A stretch of 64,000 nucleotides of DNA from contig JAAONU010000001.1 of assembly GCA_012932295.1 (NCBI GenBank), forward strand, positions 5,045,104 through 5,109,103, given 5' to 3'. The translations under genes were made by a program, and so were the position numbers. Below the pieces are notes generated by a model. It was not told the origin of the DNA and searched no databases. It worked only from the letters and a program-made list of their open reading frames with translations. The stretch is from Cyclina sinensis. Taxonomy: Eukaryota > Mollusca > Bivalvia > Venerida > Veneridae. The first letter of the stretch is position 1; each line of letters opens with the position of its first letter. This document shows, piece after piece, positions 62,434 to 64,000 of the stretch.

Positions 62434-64000
62434 GTAAATTCTAACGCATCTATAAATTATATTCATATCTTAAAATGTATTTTTGCTGAAGGATATACTC
62501 TTACACTAGCTTACAAATTCTTTATTTCAATCTTGAAACGAACAAGCACTAACTGGTTTTCAATTGTTAACACTCTTCTCTACTATCTTGCTATTGATTC
62601 ACGCTAATTAAAACATATTTATCAATTTAAGTAGGTAGGACGCATATTAAGTCATATATATAAGTTGTGTATTTATCCTGCAAAACTTGCGTTCCTTTAC
62701 CTACGAGCTACAGACACCCCGAAAAATCATTCGATGGTTATCTATATCAGTTTAAGTCACTTGCTGATTGTTTAATACGTTAGACGCAGTGATGCATGTA
62801 ACATATTAAACTCATACTTCTAGTGCTAAATTGTATCGCGGTGAATGTTTTTTAATGGCACTTAATTTGTTATAAGATATTATTTCTTAGGTCAAAGGGA
62901 AACAACTCTCAAATAAAATAAGCAACCTATGAAAGGATAGTAACGGTCTTTAAGCTTACTCCACATACTGCCTGCTTTATGATTTTAGTAGAATCCCTGT
63001 ATCTTACGTTTTGTTTTTATGAATTATTTCATCTCCCTTATTTTTAATTTCATCAAAGTTACTTACAATCCTTGTTTTCTCAAAGTCACAAAACTTATTG
63101 GCTGCCAGATGACATATGCAATCTCGATTATTGTTAGGTAGGCAATTAAGCCTACAGAAGTGCATGACAAAAACTTTGATTAATACAGACGTTCAGTAAC
63201 AGACAGTTATCCTGGCAACAAATCTTACAAATACATAAGAATTCTGTAAGACTAGGATTAACTGCGTTCATTCAGACATTACATACATGTAGGATTTGAA
63301 ATTTTAGTTTGAATATTTAGGGACAACTTCTCATGAAAATGCAGGTGAGTCATTTAATTTAAAAAAAACATTCTTTTATCGAGAACTGGGTCATTCTGAA
63401 ACGATTTTATAAATAGTAAATGTTATGATACATACAATGTTAAATAGTTATAGTATTAAAATGACCTTAAGTTATCTGTTAAGAGAAACGTTTAATTGTA
63501 ACGAGAATTTTTTATGAATGCAGATTGTACAGTTATATCTAGGTTGACGATTCACTGATTTTGAAAAGTGCTTATTACGAGCTGTGTCATATAGATAATA
63601 ATTGATGATAAATACAATAAATCATTCTAATTACTTCCTTAACTAGAGTAAGTAGTTTGTCCCAATTAATGAACGTTTCTTTTATCTAAATGAATAATGC
63701 CGGATCATGTCAAGATGCCTTCAAAAGGATTCAATTTAAGATCAATTAAAGCTAGAGGGACTTCCTAAATCATGGCAACTCCAAAAGCTCAAGGCAGGTT
63801 GTCAGGAGTTGGACACTGACACAGTTGGTGTCGGATGTTTGAGTATCAGTCATGTGCTTTGACAAGAAATATCTTAGAACTCTTACTTGTTCGGATTGTT
63901 AATATGACATGCTTCAATGTGCACAGTCATTCCTAATATGTAGAAATATAAGACTCCCCTTACTGTAGAGCATTTTGAAAAGCACATTTCTGGGTTCATA
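62434..64000 (+). other. Start of intron 3 of the PDZ gene
   Basis: Follows the donor gtaaat at 62434. No further exon recognised to the window end. Confidence 0.55.

Overview
The window is animal nuclear DNA, most probably from a bivalve mollusc and perhaps a venerid-type clam. It is AT-rich and has split genes with GT/AG introns, very long introns, tRNA-derived SINEs and many minisatellites. It also carries the hairpin-ended repeats with gtccgt runs and 'ggtcaaggtca' cores that are common in bivalve genomes. The species call is inference from repeat style. All exon models below were joined by eye from splice sites, reading phase and family motifs.

Layout: (1) 1-7136, plus strand: the last 12 exons of choline O-acetyltransferase (ChAT), the acetylcholine-synthesising enzyme, with the 5' end outside the window. 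(2) 7.1-17.5 kb: no recognisable gene; several interspersed repeats, a (TA)n tract and a 100-base N gap. (3) 17.6-18.9 kb, minus: one sushi/CCP-like exon next to a 78-bp minisatellite that seems to have grown from its own splice-acceptor region. (4) 19.1-21.9 kb: hairpin-ended, pearl-like tandem-repeat elements, one of which is interrupted by a 1.4-kb foldback element with a 9-bp target duplication. (5) 24.5-39.8 kb: three small secreted eight-cysteine proteins resembling beta-microseminoprotein (MSMB/PSP94). Two are on the minus strand and one on the plus strand, each with three exons and the same intron phases, embedded among minisatellites (33, 68 and 27 bp), SINEs and a MITE. (6) 39.8-46.9 kb: non-coding, with a 2-kb 27-bp minisatellite and tRNA-like SINE heads. 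(7) 46,976 to beyond the window end, plus: the first three coding exons of an ALP/Enigma/Zasp-type PDZ(-LIM) protein. Its PDZ domain is split by a 11.9-kb intron and is followed by a 1.57-kb Gln/Pro/Ser-rich exon; any LIM exons would lie past 64,000.

The genes do not form a pathway. ChAT is neuronal, the MSMB-like proteins are secreted, and the PDZ protein is probably cytoskeletal (Z-disc/actin). The most unusual content is the local family of MSMB-like genes with repeat-filled introns and a repeat-built 5' flank, the precisely datable foldback insertion, the acceptor-derived minisatellite, and a cluster of six CACGTG sites in the PDZ gene intron.
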